64,000 nucleotides of DNA. Origin: Bretschneidera sinensis (Eukaryota > Streptophyta > Magnoliopsida > Brassicales > Akaniaceae). The notes below the pieces were generated by a model. It saw nothing but the letters and a program-made list of their open reading frames with translations, searched no databases and was not told the origin of the DNA. The stretch covers positions 63,245,001 through 63,309,000 of the forward strand of contig CM043702.1 in NCBI GenBank assembly GCA_023935145.1. Reading direction: 5' to 3'. Positions 23,157-34,957 of the stretch are shown here, piece after piece. Positions within the stretch are counted from its first letter, which is position 1; the number at the start of each line of letters is the position of its first letter. Made by a program: the position numbers and the translations under genes.

Positions 23157-24124
23157 TGTTGGTATTTGTCTAAGGTTTAAACATGTCTAAACATGGTTCA
23201 AAGATGGTTAAAGTATAAACAAAGGTTGGAAGATTAAAATAAAGCATGTTAAAGGAGTGCACACATGTGTGTGCATCCATTTGGATTGGTGTGCACACCC
23301 CTAATCAACAAGGCAAAGTAGTGCGCACTGTTGTGTGAAGGGCAGCATCAGTGTGTGCCTCACCTCCCCTTCACCAACGCCTCACTGGCCAGCAAGGAAG
23401 TAGCTTGGAGAAGGGTAGCACCGCACCACATCTCCTAGAATGTGGTGCAAAGGAGCTTTGCCTAGCGCCTCATTACCCCCTGTTCAGCGCCTAGGTGCTA
23501 GGCAAACTGATGCACACATGGACAGCTTGTTTAAACCTCCTCTTAGTTGCATAGATGCAAGGTTGAAATGCACAGTACCAATTAAGATTTATGGAGGGCT
23601 ATGGTTCAGTGGTCATCAAGATCTAAGGGTGGAGATTGACTTTTGAGATTGGACAAGAAGTTGGTGCACTATATAAAGGGTCACCTAGCTTCATTATCAA
23701 CATATTGTTATGACATACTTTGAGATCAATTGTAAAGAGTGACATACAAGAGAGAATTATGTAAGAGTGCAAAGACACAAACACAAGAGGGACTCATTGT
23801 AGTGAGGCTGGTTATAAAGAGATAGGAGTCTAGATTAGATAGAGAGCATTGTTAGTTCTTATCTTCTTCCTTTCTTCTTTTCTTGGTTTCTTCAAGAACT
23901 TGAGCTTCTTGAAGAGGTTTGCTGTAATTGTAAAGAACCATTGATTTAGTGCAAAGAGTTCAGAGGAACTTATGGGATGTAGACTATTACCGAACCTCGA
24001 TAACAAATCGCTTGTCTTCTTTTCTTTCCTGCTTTCGATTGTTGTATTTCTTTCTACAACTCATTCTAGACTTGGGTGTTTGGAAGATCACCACCTGGGC
24101 ATCTTGTCAAGGTGATTTCCAATA
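23157..24124 (+). mobile_element. 5' LTR of copia element 1
   Basis: From TGTTGGTATTTGTC to TTTCCAATA. The TATA-like ACTATATAAAGGG lies near 23669-23680. U3 contains GC-rich segments with repeated GCGCC, GCACACA and CTAGGCGC-like motifs. A CTTCTTCC-rich tract precedes U5. Confidence 0.92.
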
Positions 24125-24144
24125 GTGGTATCAACGCTTACATA
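24125..24144 (+). promoter_or_regulatory. tRNA-iMet-type PBS of copia element 1
   Basis: GTGGTATCAACGC directly after the LTR, near the canonical TGGTATCAGAGC. A second GGGTATCAAAGC copy follows at about 24147. Confidence 0.8.
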
Positions 24145-24213
24145 GCTGGGTATCAAAGCAAGAACAAAAAGGTGACAGAGCCAAGACGCCAAGAATCAAA
24201 TATCAACTTCTTG

Positions 24214-24309
24214 GGTGATTCAAGAACGGAGTAAAGATCAAGATCAGGTCGTGTTCTTGAGGGTGATTCAAGAACGGTGTTAAGATCCATCTTTGATCGT
24301 GTTCTTGAG
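24214..24309 (+). repeat. 48-bp leader repeat, 2 copies (copia 1)
   Basis: Two tandem units, each starting GGTGATTCAAGAACGG and ending GTGTTCTTGAG, between PBS and gag. Copia element 2 has four units at the same place. Confidence 0.88.
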
Positions 24310-24362
24310 GTTGAAGAAAGCATTTGTGGGTATTGCATAAATCTGGGATCTTGTCCGCAAAG

Positions 24363-27300
24363 ATGGCTTCAAATTTCTGTGTTGAGAAGTTTGATGGAAA
24401 GGAAGATTTTGCCCTTTGGAAGCGGAAGATCAAGGCGGTTCTAATGCAACAGAAAGTTGACTTGGCTATTGGAGAAGATGATGCTTTTCCAGCAAGTGTC
24501 ACAGAGGACCAGTGGGTTGAGATGAAGAAGATGGCTTACAACACCATTTTCTTGCACATGTCGGATAGTGCCACAATGGAGTGCGGAGACTCAGAAGATC
24601 CAGCTGTCAGATGGAAAAAACTAGATGAGGTATTTCCTACCAAAACTCTCCCTAACAAAATTTATCTTTTTAAAAGAACATTTGCTTTTAAAATGGATCC
24701 TAGTAAGGAGTTGCAAGATAATCTTGATGTCTTTAATAAGCTAGTTCAAGATTTGAATAGCTGTAGCATTACTTTTACGGATGAACAATTGGCTGTCATT
24801 TTGTTAAATTATTTTCCTAATTGCTTTGATAGTTTGATTAAAGCTGTTGAGTATGGAAGGGATACTTTAACAAAGGAGATTGTGATCAATGCCATAAGGG
24901 CACATGACTTCAAAGCCCAGATGAAGGAGATATCAAGTGGAGATGGGCTGTTCGTAAGAGGAAGGCCAGCAACTCGGAATGGCAGTAGCACGCATGGTAA
25001 CTACTGGGAGAAATCAAGAGGTAGAGGGCATAACCATAGGAGATCTCATTCCAAGACAAGACTTGGAGGAGGAAGGAGATGCTTGTACTGTAACAAAGAT
25101 GGCCATTTCAAGAAAGATTACAAGAAGAGGATGTGGGATGAGAGAAGAAACCACACCAACAATGGAGAGGCTTCGGTTGCGAAGGGAGAACAGCAAGATG
25201 ATGTTCTTGTTGTGTGCTCAAATGTGAGTAGGAGGCAAGGCAGCGAAAAGTGGATTCTTGATTCCGGGTGCACTTATCACATGTGCCCTCACAAGGAATG
25301 GTTCAAGAATTTCAAGGAGATCAATGATGGAAGGGTCTTCTTAGGGAATGATAATTCTTGCCAAGTAAGAGGGATTGGAGACATCCAATTAAGGATGTTT
25401 GATTGAGTCACAAGTAAGAGGGAATGATAATTCTTGGGAAATGTGAGGTATCTTCCAGATTTGAAGAGAAATTTGATTTCATTGGGGCAGCTGGATTCCA
25501 TAGGGTATACATACAAATTAGAGGGAGGAAAGATCAAGGTGGCCAAGGGATCTTTGGTAGTGATCAAGGCAGCAAGAAATGATGGACTCTATAAGATGAT
25601 CAGAGAGACAAAAATTAATGATCAAGCAGCAAGCTTGATGGATGAGATGGATAAGGCAGCCCTTTGGCACACTCACTTGGGACACATGAGCAAAAAGGGC
25701 CTACAAGTTCTTAGCAAGGATGGTCTACTTGGTGGAGACAAAGTAGAGAAACTAGATTTCTATGAGAGTTGCATTCTTAGGAAGCAACACCGGGTCAACT
25801 TCAACACCGGATGCATAAGTCTAAGGGGATTCTTGACTACATTCATTCGGACCTTTGGGGACAAGTAAGAACACCAACACAGGGAGGTAACTTTTACTTT
25901 CTGTCTTTAATTGATGATTATTCAAGAAGAGTGCGGGTTTATTTACTTAGAAATAAATCAGATGCCTTGGATAAATTTGTTGTGTGGAAGATGTTGCTGG
26001 AAACTCAAACGGGTAGGGTAGTTAAGGCTTTACGAACCGATAATGGCTTAGAATTTTGCAATAAGGATTTTGATAAATTCTGTGAATTAAATGGCATTCT
26101 AAGACAAAGAACGGTTGTAAAAACACCTCGGTAAAATGGAGTTGATGAGAGGATGAATAGAACCCTTATGGAAAAGGTTAGGTGCATGTTAATAAGATCC
26201 AGTTTACCAAAATATTTTTGGGGAGAAGTTGTGGCTACAGCTACATACATGGTAAATAGATCAACCTCTAGAGCTTTAGAGCTTAAGACTCCCATGGAGA
26301 TGTGGAGTGGGAAACCCCTTAAATTAAGCAACCTTAGGACTTTTGGGTATACTGCATATGCACATCAAAAGGAGGATAAACTTAGCCCAAGATCTAAAAA
26401 ATGTGTATTTCTAGGATATGGTGATGGCGTTAAGGGATATAGGTTGTGGTCCTTAGAAAAGAAAGGCATGAAACTCATTATAAGTAGGGATGTTATTTTT
26501 AATGAATTGTTATTTCCCTACTTGGAGAAAACTAACCCTGCAGGGGCTAGTGAGCAAACCAGTTCGAAAGTTATGGAGCATCGCATCAAGGAGACTTCGG
26601 TTTAGGTAGAGTAAGGAAGGTAAAAAGGTTCGGACCAAGTAGAGCCCTTGAATGAAGGCCATGCTCAAGAAACTCAAGAAGAGGCTGAACAAGAAGAAGT
26701 TGATGCAGCAAGTCATAATGACTACCAACTCACAAGAGACCGGGGAAGGAGCGTGGTTAGACCACCTTTGAGATATGGGTTTGCGGATACTAATGTAGTA
26801 ACTCCTTAGATAAAAGGAGAGGTTGAACCTAAAACTTACATGGATGCCATGGAGTGTAAGGATTCGTCAAAGTGGCAGCTGGCTATAGAGGAAGAAATTG
26901 ACTCTTTGATGAATAACAACTCTTGGGAGTTGGTGCCCAAACCAGAAAAATAGAGAGTTGTGGATTGTAGATGGCTCTACAAGATCAAAGACTGGAATAC
27001 TCTAAGGGATGAAGTCCGATATAAGGCTAGGCTGGTGGCGACTGGGTTCACAAGAAGAAAAGACATAGATTTCATAGAAACTTTCTCCCCTAGACACAAG
27101 GTAGAGAAGATGGTGAGTATCCTCATCTATGTCATTGATGTGCTGTTGGTTCAAAACAGTAGGAAGAGGATGGAAAGGTTTACATCTCAACTCAGTGAGG
27201 AGTTCAAGAGGAATGATCTCAGCCTTACACAAAAGATCCTTGGGATGTGTATCATCCGGGAAAGGGAGAGAAACAGATTGAAGAGCTCTCAAACTTCTTA

Positions 27301-28099
27301 CATAGAGAAGATAATATCTAAATTATCTATGGAAGATAACAAACCAGTGAAGGTTCCCCTTACTGATCATTCCAAGTTCTCCAGTGATCAATGTCCGAGA
27401 TTGGAGGTGGAGAAGAAGGAAATGGAAAAAGTCCCTTATTCTAGTGTAGTTGGTTCTGTTATGTTCACCATGGTTAGCACTAGACCTGACATTGCTCATG
27501 CAATGAGTGTTCTCAGCAGGTTTATGAGTAATCCCGAAGAGGAGCATTGGCTTGGGATGAAGTGGTTGCTGAGCTACTTGAAGGGAAGCCTAGAAGTAGG
27601 GCTGGTTTATGAGAAGAGAGGTAAGTCCATCTGCCTTGAGGGTTTTGCAGATTCGGACTATGGAATAGACCGGGATTAAAAGAGATTGATTAAATCCTAC
27701 TTCTTCAACTTAAACGGATGTTATGTAAGTTGGAAGGCTCAGTTGCAGCCAGTGGTTGCACTCTCAACAACCGAGGTTGTGTACATAGCGGCTACGGAGG
27801 CCATTAAGGAGGCTATGTGGTGTAAAAGGTTGCTGGAAGAGTTGAAGGTACTGGAGGAGCAGGTTGTGGTGTTTTTGAATAGTCAAAGTGCATTGCACTT
27901 GTGTAATAATCCAGTGTTCCATGAGAGGACAAAGCACATGGATGTTTGGTATCATTTCATTCGGGAAAATGTTACAAAAGGATGCATCCATGTGGACAAG
28001 GTAACCACAGAAGAAAATCCTTCAGATTTAGGTATTAAAGTCCTACCTCTAAGTAAGTTCAATCATTGCCTTAGATTACTTAGAATTGGAGTTGGTTAA
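24363..28099 (+). pseudogene. Copia 1 gag-pol polyprotein, RT core deleted
   Basis: I chose ATG 24363 (MASNFCVEKFDGKEDF), the usual Tnt1-type gag start. In order: gag; a knuckle CLYC-x4-H-x4-Y whose last Cys is lost (about 25084); protease with ILDSGCTYHM (about 25255); the GAG-pre-integrase phrase LWHTHLGHMSKKGL; and integrase with DLWG, DDYSRR, RTDNGLEF and then a stop just before NGVDERMNRT. RT starts YKARLVATGFTRRKDIDF...ETFSP but jumps at about 27095 to VSILIYVIDVLL, losing the palm centre including the first catalytic Asp. RNase H retains ALSTTEVVYIAATEAIKEAMW and ends ...LRLLRIGVG at 28099. There are stops at 25404, 26132, 26603 and 26951, among others, and one frameshift near 25800. 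Confidence 0.93.
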
Positions 28100-28179
28100 T
28101 TAATGACTCAAGATGAGTTTGGATCCTGAAGCTCTCTGCACAATGGTTCGGGTTTAAACACTTAGACAACGGTAAAGAT

Positions 28180-29165
28180 TGTTAGTATTTATGTAAGGTT
28201 TAAACATATCTAAACATGGTTCAAAGATGGTTAAAGTCTAAACCAAGGTTGGAAGATTAAAATACAGCATGTTAAATGAGTGCACACATGTGTGTGCATC
28301 CATTTAGGTGTGTGTGCACACCCCTAATCAACAAGGCAAAGTAGTGCGCACTGCTGTGTGAAGAGTAGCATCAGTGTGCGCCTCACCTCCCCTTCACCAG
28401 TGCCTCATCGCCTAGCAAGGAAGTAGCTTAGAGAATGCCAGCCCCGCACCGCCCCTCCACCAGCACCGCACTGCCCATAATGTGGTGCAAAGGAGCTTTG
28501 CCTAGCGCCTCACCGCCCCTTGTTTAGCGCCTAGGCGCTAGGCAAACTGATGCACATATGGACAGCTTGTTTAAACCTCCTCTTAGGTGTATAGAAGTAA
28601 GGTTAAAATGCACAGTACCACTTAGCATTGATGGAGGGTCATGGTTAAGTGGTCATCAAGATCTAAGGGTGGAGATTGACTCTCAAGATTGGACAAGAAG
28701 TTGGTGCACTATATAAAGGGTCACTTAGCTTCATTATCAACATATTGTGGTGACATACTTTGAGATCAATTGTAAAGAGTGACATACAAGAAAGAATTGT
28801 GTAAGAGTGCAAAGACACAAATACAAGGGGGACTCATTATAGTGAGGCTGGTTGTAAAGAGAGATGAGTCTAGATTAGATAGAGAGCATTGTTAGTTTTT
28901 ATCTTCTTCCTTTCTTCTCTTCTTGGTTTCTTCAAGAACTTGAGCATCTTGAAGAGGGTTGCTGCAATTATAAAGAATCATTGATTTAGTGCAGAGAGTT
29001 CAGAGGAACCCACGGGGACGTAGGCTATTACCGAACCTCGATAACGAATCGCTTGTCTTCTTTTCTTTCTTGCTTTCGGTTGTTGTATTTCTTTCTACAA
29101 GTCATTCTAGACTTGGGTGTTTGGAAGATCACCACCTGGGCATCTTGTCAAGGTGATTTCCAACA
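28180..29165 (+). mobile_element. 3' LTR of copia element 1
   Basis: Pairs with 23157-24124: starts TGTTAGTATTTATG and ends TTTCCAACA. The short non-coding stretch 28100-28179 separates it from pol. Confidence 0.92.
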
Positions 29166-32100
29166 CAAACCTACTGTTAAGGATCCTCCTAAGTCATTTG
29201 TACCTAAAGCACCTTACCATGAGAGATTACAAGCGCCCAAGAAAGGAGGGAAGTATGAGGACATTCTGGAGGTGTTCAAGCAGGTCCAAATCAATATCCC
29301 ATTTTTGGATGCCATCCATCAAGTGTCGTCATATGCCAAGTTCTTGAAGGACTTGATCACTATCAAGAGGAGGACGAATGTCCCAAAGAAGGCATTTTTA
29401 ACTGAGCAGGTTAGCTCAATGCTTCAGTGCAAGCTACCCCTCAAGTATAAGGACTCAAGGTGTCCTACCATCTCTTGCACGATAGGAGTCAGCCAGATCA
29501 AGAGGGCTCTCCTGGATCTAGGAGCAACTGTGAATCTTTTACCTTACTCAGTCTATTTGCAGTTGGGGTTAGGAGAACTGAAGCCCACAACCATGACACT
29601 TCTGTTGGCTGACAGGTCAGTGAGAATACCACGGGGAGTAGTTGAGGACGTTTTGATAAAAGTGGATAAGTTCTATTTCCCTGTGGATTTTATTGTGCTT
29701 GACATAGAACCGGTCCAGAATGTAGGGATTCAGATACCGGTTATTCTAGGGTGACCATTCTTAGCCACGGATAATGCCTTGATCAATTGTAGGACAGAGG
29801 TGATGAAGATTTCCTTCGAAAATATGACAGTGGAGCTGAATATCTTTGATATCAGTAAGCAACCATTGGAATATAATGAAGTAAGAAATGTATGCTTGAT
29901 AGAGGAGATTCTTGAGGAGACTGTGGATGAATCAAGCACTGAGGACCCTCTGGAGGCATGCTTTGCTCAATTTGGAGAGGATTTGGATTTAGATAAGTTA
30001 CTCGAGTAAGCGAATGCCATTTTGGAGTCTGCTCTTTGGGAGAGCAATGGACAGAGGAGACCGCAGCACCTGAGCCCCCCAAGAAGGAACTTAAGCCTTT
30101 ACCGAACAATCTTAAGTATAAGTTCTAGCTTCAGATTTGGTTGAGGCTCAAGAGGAGAAATTATTAGATGTTTTAAGAGAGCACGAGGAAGCTATCGGCT
30201 GGACTATTGAGGATATTAAGGGAATCAGCCCCTCGGTGGTAATGCACAAGATACATTTGGAGGAGAATGCCAAGTCATTGAGGGAGGCACAAAGAAGGCT
30301 CAACCCATCTATGTAAGAGGTTGTGAGGACTGAAGTAATTAAGCTGTTGGATGCAGGGATCATTTATCCAATCTCTGATAGCATGTGGGTGAGCCCGATT
30401 CATGTCGTGCCCAAGCGAGCTGGATTGACGGTAGTGAAAAATAAGGATGACGAGTTGGCGCCAACTCGTGTTCAGTCAGGATGGAGAGTGTGTATAGACT
30501 ATCGTCAGTTGAATGCTGCCACAAGGAAGGATCATTTTTCACTCCCATTTATTGATCAGATGCTGGAGTGCTTGGCTGGGCACTATTACTATTGCTTCTT
30601 GGATGGCTATTCTGGATATAACCAAGTCTCTATGGACCTCGAAGATCAGGAGAAAATGATGTTTACCTGTCCTTTTGGGACATTAGCCTACCGTCGCATA
30701 CCGTTTGGGTTATACAATGCACTTGCTACTTTTCAGCGGTGCATGGTGAGCATATTCTTTGACATGGTAGAGTGTTTCTTAGAGATTTTCATGGATGACT
30801 TCTCCGTCTTCGGTTCATCATTTGAGGAGTGTCTGCCTGTCTCACTTTGGTGTTAGTGCGGTGAAAGGAGAACAACCTGGTGCTTAATTGAGAAAAGTGT
30901 CATTCCATGGTCAAGCAAGGCATTGTACTAGGGCACATCGTATCTCATCGAGGGATTGAGGTCGACAAAGCGAAGGTGGTCCTGATTTCCAATCTTCCTC
31001 CCCCACGTACCATGAAGGAGGTTCATTTTTTTCTAGGCTATGTAGGCTTCTACAGGAAATTTATCTAGCATTTCAGCAAGATCGCCCGACCTTTATGCAA
31101 GTTGTTATTGAAAGATTCCCCATTTATATTTGATGAGGACTGTAAGAAAGCATTTGAGGTTCTGAAGAAGATTCTGACGTCCATACCCATTATTCAGTCG
31201 CCCAACTTGGGTGTGCCTTTTGAGATTATGTGTCACGCATCAAACTATGTTGTGGGAGTTGTTTTGAGGTAGCGTGTTGATAAACTTCCCCATGTTATCT
31301 ATTATGCAAGCAAAACTCTAAACGATGCACAACTCAATTACTCTACCACTGAGAAGGAGTTGCTAGCAGTCGTTTTTGCTTTGGACAAGTTCAGATCCTA
31401 CTTTTTAGGATCAAAAGTCATCATCTACTTGGATCATGCAGCATCGAAGTATATTTTCTCCAAAAAAGGATGCTAAATCTCGTCTTATGCGATGGTTCTT
31501 GTTACTTCAAGAGTTCAACATAGAGATTTGGGATAAGAAAGGTTCCAAAAATGTGGTGGCGGACCATTTGTCTAGGTTGATAGTGGATTTCACTAAGGCC
31601 GCCATTCCTATTTCTGAGACCTTTTCTGATGAGCAATTGATGCACATTGCTCACAATCCCACACCATGGTTTGCTAATATAGTGAACTATCTTGTCACTG
31701 ATCAAATACCTTTACATTGGGGGGGACAAGATAAATCAAAGTTTTTGGCCATGGTTAAGCATTTTTTCTGGGATGATCCGTACCTGTTCAAGTATTATCC
31801 CAATCAAATCATCAGAAGGTGTATTCCTGATCATATCCAATCTAATGTCATTGCATTTTGTTATAATCATGCTTGTGGAGGCCATTTCAGTTCTAAGGAG
31901 ACCGCTTCAAAGATTTTGCAGTGTGGATTCTGTTGGCCTACCCTGTTCCAAGACTCTCACACCTACTGTGTATCTTGTGAGCGTTGCTAAAAGCTAAGGA
32001 ATCTTTCTAGGAGGAGTATGATGCCCCTCAACCCCATTCTGATTGTTGAGATTTTTGACGTGTGGGGCATTGATTTTATGGGACCTTTTCCAAACTCCTT

Positions 32101-32958
32101 TGGCTACCTGTACATTTTGGTTGCTGTGGATTATCTATCCAAATGGATGGAGGCCGTTGCATGCAAGACCAATGACCACAGAGTTGTGGTCCAGTTTTTG
32201 AAGGACACTATCTTTACTCGTTTTGGTATGCCTCAAGCAATCATAAGTGATGGAGGTAAGCACTTTTGCAATCAGGTTTTTGAGCAGTTGATGAAGAAGT
32301 ATTTCATCACACATAAGGTTGCCACCCCTTATCACCCGTAGACTAGTTGACAAGTGGAAATTTCTAATCGCGAGATCAAGCACATTTAGAGAAAACTATG
32401 ATCCCTAGTAGAAAGGATTGATCTCTATGATTGACTAATGCACTGTGGGCAAATCGGACAACCTTTAATATGCCAATTAGCTTGTCTCCCTATCGTATTG
32501 TGTATGGAAAAGCATGTCACCTTCCGGTAGAATTAGAGCATCGAGCGTATTAGGCTATCAAGCAGTTGAACTTCAATCTTTCAAAGGCTGGCTCAAAAAT
32601 GAAGCTCCAACTAAATGAATTAGAGAAGCTGCAGAATGATGCATATGATTATGCGCGGTCGTACAAGGCATAAATGAAGAAGACTCATAACTAGAACATT
32701 TTGAGATGAGTTTTTGAGCCTAGTGAAAAAGTTCTTCTTTACAATTCACGCTTGCATCTTTTTTCAGGCAAGCTCAACTCTTAATGGACACGCCCATTTA
32801 TTATTCGGTCAGTTTTTCCTCATAGGGCCATCGAGATTGAGGATCTAAAGAATGGTAACACTTTCAAGGTGAATGGACAGAGGCTAAAACCATTCTTGGA
32901 GTTGAGGAGTCCGGACATTGAGAATATATTGTTGGACGATCGTAGTTACTCAGATTGA
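29166..32958 (+). pseudogene. Athila-like pol: protease, RT, RNase H, integrase
   Basis: Continues the Athila frame after copia 1. Protease carries LLDLGATVNLLP and LADRSVRIPRGVVEDV, the lineage-typical DLGA active site (about 29510-29660). RT (30323-30856) has WRVCIDYRQLNAAT, FLDGYSGYNQ, FTCPFGTLAYRRIPFGL and the catalytic FMDDFSVFG near 30790, which is normal for this lineage. RNase H has YYASKTLNDAQLNYSTTEKELLAV (about 31300-31375). Integrase shows the zinc-binding [11 protein letters not shown]...CVSC..C (31865-31990), then core aspartates in WGIDFMGPF and ISDGGKHF and the glutamate in QVEISNREIK. KVNGQRLKPFLEL closes pol near 32905. Many stops (for example 29752, 30007, 31270, 31988, 32339) and frameshifts make it non-functional. 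Confidence 0.93.
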
Positions 32959-33587
32959 GTGTCGTCTACTATGGAGAGTCTAGTTGAAGACATTAAACTT
33001 AGCGCTCATGGGAGGCACCCCACAACATATTGTTTTTGTTTGTTTATTCTTTTACATATTTCTTGTTACTATTTATTTCTAGTGTTTCTTTTGTTTTCCA
33101 GTCTTTATTTTTCAGGGACAACGCGTACTTCAGTTCAAGTTTGGGGGTATGCTATGAGCTATACCAGTCTAGCTAGTTCTCCATCTCCCAAATCAGCTCT
33201 TTCCATAATATTCACACATTAGGAAAATGTGTAATTTAAGTTTGGGGATATGTGAGACATATTACACACACTTTGTCCAAATTTGTTGTTGTTTTTTCTT
33301 CGTTTTAAAGAAATGATAAATGTATCTCATTTTATTTTGAAATTTTGGTTGATCTAAACAATTTTTGTGGTGTGATGTCATTGGTGAGCTTAAAATTTTG
33401 AACATATGATCTGATGATAAAGTTTTAAAATTTAGTTACTAACTTTAGGCATTGAGAATTCACATGTTTGATCTAATCTGACACGAGCACATAATTGTGT
33501 GAGGTATGACATGTGATTTTAATGTGTATGTGTCCATGACTTAGCTAACTGGATGACTTGTTGGATAAAAACTTTGGCATAGAAAAG

Positions 33588-33639
<52 letters not shown>

Positions 33640-33952
33640 GATCATCAATAAACTTTCCACTGAGTAACTGGACCTCTTGCCTCAGTAAGCAGTGAGTGTT
33701 CACGTCAAAAGGTGGAAAGTTTGCTTGGTAACAGTAAGGTCAGTTTAGTTTTATAGCCTTTTTTACTCGAGTTAGTAAGTCCTTAGGGTGTCTTTACACC
33801 TAATGCCCTAAAATCATTTGGTTTGGGAGTCATTAACTCAACACTCGCTATATGGATCAATTAGAAAGCTTAAGGGAACTAAACATAGTAGAGCCTTATA
33901 ATAATAAATAAATAAATAGAAGAAAATAAACTATGCCATTTTTGTTCATTCT
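32959..33952 (+). other. Athila 3' non-coding region, first part
   Basis: Follows pol; no env-like reading frame is recognisable. It contains two polypurine-like copies, AAGTTTGGGGG at 33137 and TAAGTTTGGGG at 33238, and a (TA)n run at 33590-33637. Interrupted at 33953 by copia element 2. Confidence 0.8.
33590..33637. repeat. (AT)n microsatellite
   Basis: About 24 AT dinucleotides in the Athila 3' region. Confidence 0.97.
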
Positions 33953-34876
33953 TGATGGAAATCACTTTTAAGATGCCCAAGTGGTGATCTTCCAAACACC
34001 TAAGTCTAGAATGACTTGTGATGAACAGATACAACAATTAAGCAAAGAAAGAACACAAGCAATTGTTATCAAGGTTCAGTAATGTGCCTACATCCTCATG
34101 AGCTCCTCTGAGCCCTCTGCATTAAATCAATCAGTTCTTACAAGTTATAGAAACACCTCTTCAAGAAACCTCTTGTTCTTGAAAAATGAAAGAAGAGAAA
34201 AAGAAAGTGATAAGGACTTGACTTTCCCTGGAATTTTCCCTAAGAAAATTCCACTTACAAGGCCCTTGAATCCCCAATCTATACTACTCTCTCTCTAAAT
34301 AACTAGCTTCTCTTGAATGAGTTTCTCTTATGTGTTTTATGTCTTTGCACTCTCACACATCATGTGTTCTATTTCACACACACTCTACACTGCACTCTTA
34401 CCCTTTGAATTGCTCTTAGATGATCCTTTATATAGTGCAACCACTTCTTGAACTAATCTTGAAGACAATCTCAACCCTTAGATCTAGAGGACCAATCAAT
34501 CATAGCCCTTCACCAAGTCTAAGTGATCCTGTGCATTTTGATCAAGCCTCACGCATCAATCCAAAATGCTAACCTAGAAGCATCAGGTGTGCCTGGCGCC
34601 ATGGCTCAGAACAGGGCAGGCCGCGGCTCAAATTAGGGCATACTACCTCCACCTTATGGGCGCTGCGACGCACCTTTCCTGAGGTGCGGCGCACACTTGG
34701 GCAGAAGACTCTTCCTTTCTGGGCGGTGAGGTGCACATTTCCTGGGGTGCAGTGCACACTTAGGGCTGAACACTTCTCCTTGCTGGGCGCTGAGGTGCAC
34801 ACCTCCTGGGTTGAGGCGCCAAGGCCTAATGAAGCTTCATTCTTCAACCCATTTAATCCTTAGACAAATACCAATA
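33953..34876 (-). mobile_element. 3' LTR of copia element 2
   Basis: On the plus strand it begins TGATGGAAATCAC and ends AAATACCAATA, mutated forms of the TGTTGG/CCAACA ends. U3 (about 34590-34830) is GC-rich, with three imperfect copies of a GGCGCTGAGGTGCAC-like module. The TATA-like CCTTTATATAGTGCAACC lies at about 34424-34441. Confidence 0.92.
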
Positions 34877-34957
34877 ATCTCTACCTTTGTCTAAGCAATT
34901 AAACTCAAACCTATTGTGCAGAGAACTCAGGATCCAAACTCAACTTGAGTCACCATA

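Larger units (their letters stand above)
23157..29165 (+). mobile_element. Copia element 1 (Tnt1/Tork-like), nested in Athila
   Basis: LTRs at 23157-24124 and 28180-29165 have TGTTGG...CCAACA ends. The flanking 5-mers are CACAC and CAAAC, a target duplication with one mismatch. It inserted between Athila gag and protease. The PBS is of tRNA-iMet type. A single gag-pol frame is recognisable in domain order but carries several stops, one frameshift and a deleted RT core. Copia element 2 at 33953 is a close relative in opposite orientation. Confidence 0.95.

Noticed and set aside
24809..25227. Alternative frames overlapping copia 1 gag as extra genes
   Set aside because: They are shadows of the gag-pol frame, which carries all recognisable motifs.
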